64,000 nucleotides of DNA from Azophilus sp965221465. Its GTDB lineage: Bacteria > Pseudomonadota > Gammaproteobacteria > Pseudomonadales > Azotimanducaceae. The translations under genes and the position numbers were made by a program. Below the pieces are notes generated by a model. That model was not told where the DNA came from, did not search any database, and saw only the letters and a program-made list of their open reading frames with translations. How positions within the stretch are numbered: the first letter of the stretch is position 1; each line of letters starts with the position of its first letter. Below, in pieces: positions 62,019 to 64,000 of this stretch. Where the stretch lies: contig OZ244892.1 of assembly GCA_965221465.1 (NCBI GenBank), forward strand, positions 4,588,001 through 4,652,000, in the 5' to 3' direction.

Positions 62019-62777
62019 ATGGCAAGATTTTCAGGAAAAACCGCTCTGGTCACCGGTGCAGGCAGGGGACTCGGCGAGACCATTGCCGAGGAGTTCGCAA
62101 AGGAGGGCGCCAACCTGGTTGTGGTTGATATCGATGAAGCAACAGCAAACGCAACCAGGCAGAAAGTAGCGGACCTGGGCGCGGAAGCAATTGCGGTTGC
62201 AGCAGACGTCAGCGTGCGTAGTGATGATGAAAAAATGGTCAGCGAGGCTTCGGAGGCGTTCGGTCAGCTGGATATCGCTGTTAACAATGCTGGTATTGAG
62301 CATACACCGACACCTTTTTCTGAACTGACTGACGAGACGTTCGATAAGGTAGTAGGTGTAAATTACCGTGGTCTCTGGCTCAGCATGCAGGCAGAGATTA
62401 GTGCAATGTTGATCGCGGGTTCTGGCGTGATCGTTAACATCACCTCAGTTGCAGCCCATGTTGGCACACCCATGATGTCGATCTATGGCTCCAGTAAACA
62501 TGCGGCGATCGGGCTGACAAAATCCGCCGCGCTTGAATACTGCCAGCAGGGCATTCGGATCAACTCCGTTAGTCCTGGCGGAATCCTGACGCCCATGCTG
62601 GCGCATGTTGCAGAGACAAATCCAGAGTACATCGAACAGGGTAATACCGCCCATCCGATTGGCCGTATCGCGTCAACTAAAGAGATTGCGGACGGCGTAT
62701 TGTACGCAGCATCGGACGAAGCCTCATTCATGGTGGGCCACGCACTCGTAATCGACGGTGGCTACACAGCCGCCTAG
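62019..62777 (+). CDS. Short-chain dehydrogenase
   Basis: A 252-aa classical SDR: TGAGRGLG (11-18), NNAGIEHT, catalytic Tyr/Lys in YGSSKHAAIGL, and C-terminal VGHALVIDGGYTAA. The start at 62019 follows GGAG by 6 nt; the frame opens earlier at 61971 within the promoter segment. A truncated copy with its promoter is at 54240-54453. It is followed by a flavin monooxygenase 15 bp downstream. Confidence 0.92.
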   Translation: MARFSGKTALVTGAGRGLGETIAEEFAKEGANLVVVDIDEATANATRQKVADLGAEAIAVAADVSVRSDDEKMVSEASEAFGQLDIAVNNAGIEHTPTPFSELTDETFDKVVGVNYRGLWLSMQAEISAMLIAGSGVIVNITSVAAHVGTPMMSIYGSSKHAAIGLTKSAALEYCQQGIRINSVSPGGILTPMLAHVAETNPEYIEQGNTAHPIGRIASTKEIADGVLYAASDEASFMVGHALVIDGGYTAA

Positions 62778-62792
62778 GCGATGGAATAAAGA

Positions 62793-63704
62793 ATGAAAAT
62801 TGGTGTGACGCTGGATACGGCGACTGATCTGCTGCCTTCCAGTGAAGTCCTGGCAATCGCCAGAACGATAGAAGAGCTTGGTTATGAAAGTATCTGGCTG
62901 ACAGACACCTTTGGCCGGGAACCCTTCGTTCTTGCCTCTGCGTTGCTCGCGAGTACCGAAAAGATTCAGGTTGGTACTGCTATCGCTTCCATGTATGGGC
63001 GAGATGCCATGGCCGCCGCCCAGACTTTAAGTACATTGTCAGAAATGTATCCCGATCGCTTTCTGATGGGGCTTGGCACCTCAGCGCCATTTGCTAACGA
63101 GGCAAGAAAGGCGCAGCTGAAGTCGCCAGCGGTAAAAGTCGAAGAATACCTCGACGATATGCAGTCCTATCAAATTATGTCTGCACCTGCCGCTTCAATG
63201 GCGCCTGTTTATGTGGCTGCGCACGGTCCCAAAATTCAACGCCTTGCTGCTGAGAAGGCTGACGGCATTCTGACCTGGGTGATGCCATCAGAGCACACAG
63301 AAGTGAGCAGATCTCGGATCGGCCAATCTCCTGATATTTCCTGCCACGTGCCTTTCACTTTGATTGAGGATGCTGACGACGCGCGCCAGTTCGCGAGACA
63401 GTATTTGGGTGTCTGGATGAAATTACCCTGGTATCAACAATCCTGGCTCTCAGCAGGATTTGAAGAAGCTGACCTTGAAAACGGTGGCAGCGACAGGCTT
63501 GTCGACGCCACTGTTGCTTCAGGGAGTGCTGACGCGATAGCCGATCATGTGGAATCTTACCGTCAAGCTGGTGCCAGTCGCGTAATCCTGCAGCCGCTTC
63601 GACGTGTTAAAGAAGGTGAGGCGCTTGATGCTTTTCATCAGACGGACATGGCCGCAGATTGGGATGCCTTGGATCATATTGCCGGGAGGCTGGGTCTCTC
63701 GTGA
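62793..63704 (+). CDS. LLM-class (luciferase-like) flavin-dependent oxidoreductase
   Basis: A 303-aa TIM-barrel protein of the bacterial luciferase-like/F420-dependent superfamily: GVTLDT at the first strand, ESIWLTDTFGRE, TAIASMYGRD, MGLGTSAPF, and VYVAAHGPK. It may use reduced FMN or F420; sequence alone does not decide. It lies in an operon between two SDRs, close to LuxEC pair 2, which would supply aldehydes. A monooxygenase role similar to Baeyer-Villiger or luciferase chemistry is possible. Confidence 0.88.
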   Translation: MKIGVTLDTATDLLPSSEVLAIARTIEELGYESIWLTDTFGREPFVLASALLASTEKIQVGTAIASMYGRDAMAAAQTLSTLSEMYPDRFLMGLGTSAPFANEARKAQLKSPAVKVEEYLDDMQSYQIMSAPAASMAPVYVAAHGPKIQRLAAEKADGILTWVMPSEHTEVSRSRIGQSPDISCHVPFTLIEDADDARQFARQYLGVWMKLPWYQQSWLSAGFEEADLENGGSDRLVDATVASGSADAIADHVESYRQAGASRVILQPLRRVKEGEALDAFHQTDMAADWDALDHIAGRLGLS

Positions 63705-63770
63705 ACAAGCTGAGGATCGTCGCAGCATATTTTGGATTGAAACTAATTGATAACCTGAAGGAGGGTAACA

Positions 63771-64000
63771 ATGACGCAACAGCTCGAAACGTTTTCGGAT
63801 AAAGTCGCGATCGTAACAGGCGCGGCCCAGGGAATCGGTGAAGCCGTCGCAGAAAAGCTGGCTGCAGGTGGCGCCAAAGTGCTGGTGGCTGACTACAACG
63901 TGTCTGGTGCTGAAGCCGTTGCCACCAGAATTAGCGAAGAAGGCGGTGAAGCCAAGGCCGTGGGTGTCGATGTTACTAAACCTGAAGAGATTGAAGCCTG
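63771..64000 (+). CDS. Short-chain dehydrogenase, 5' part (runs off window)
   Basis: The first 76 codons show a classical SDR start: FSDKVAIVTGAAQGIGEAV with the cofactor glycines at about 17-23, then LVADYN. A strong AAGGAGGG precedes the ATG. The active site lies beyond the window end. It is the third gene of the SDR/flavin-monooxygenase operon. Confidence 0.9.
   Translation, partial: MTQQLETFSDKVAIVTGAAQGIGEAVAEKLAAGGAKVLVADYNVSGAEAVATRISEEGGEAKAVGVDVTKPEEIEA

Overview
The window reads as chromosome of a Gram-negative, probably marine gammaproteobacterium. The basis is three intact TonB-dependent receptors, OxyR with its two redox cysteines, an SLC17-type MFS protein and lipoprotein signal peptides. 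This is inference; no rRNA or complete marker is present. Two blocks differ in composition. Bases 1 to about 29,850 are GC-rich, and about 29,900 to the end are visibly AT-richer with AT-rich intergenic regions. A stretch resembling a tRNA 3' half lies at the transition, so the right block may be a genomic island.

Left block. A 5'-truncated MFS gene is followed by a glycoside cassette, nearly all on the minus strand: TonB receptor, GH32 beta-fructosidase, GH63/trehalase-like hydrolase, binding lipoprotein, two ABC permeases and an ABC ATPase. A LacI regulator and a divergent PfkB sugar kinase sit beside it, and a clear LacI-type palindrome lies upstream of the receptor. The cassette is bracketed by copies of a dispersed inverted-repeat element (1031-1096 and 13656-13820); a third copy is at 24121-24180. 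Next come a GST/MBL-fold/TetR operon, an AMP-dependent acyl ligase, adenosylhomocysteinase with a methionine-type aminotransferase, a c-type cytochrome lipoprotein, a small LRAT-like protein, oxyR, idi, a rubrerythrin/CCG Fe-S/DUF3501 operon, a MATE exporter and an MFS transporter.

Right block. A catabolic or biotransformation cluster for an unknown hydrophobic substrate holds three intact cytochromes P450, a broken [2Fe-2S] ferredoxin, a molybdopterin oxidoreductase, many short-chain dehydrogenases, SnoaL-like and SRPBCC proteins, an APH-like kinase, a DUF7064/7065-like protein, two TonB receptors, a TetR regulator and a luciferase-like flavin monooxygenase. Its most distinctive parts are two LuxE-type acyl-protein synthetase plus LuxC-type acyl reductase pairs (37372-40280 and 58085-61040), which predict reduction of a carboxylic acid to an aldehyde. 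AT-rich inverted repeats precede many of its transcription units.

The right block is also decaying. I see an in-frame TAA in the ferredoxin, a 5-bp tandem duplication that shifts the frame of the DUF7064-like gene, an internally deleted SDR, a truncated DUF3604 gene abutting a 411-bp copy of part of a TonB receptor gene, a SnoaL-P450 fusion remnant with an internal TAG, an SDR split by a TAG, and a promoter-plus-5'-end copy of another SDR. The pathway may be partly non-functional in this strain, or carried by the remaining paralogues.
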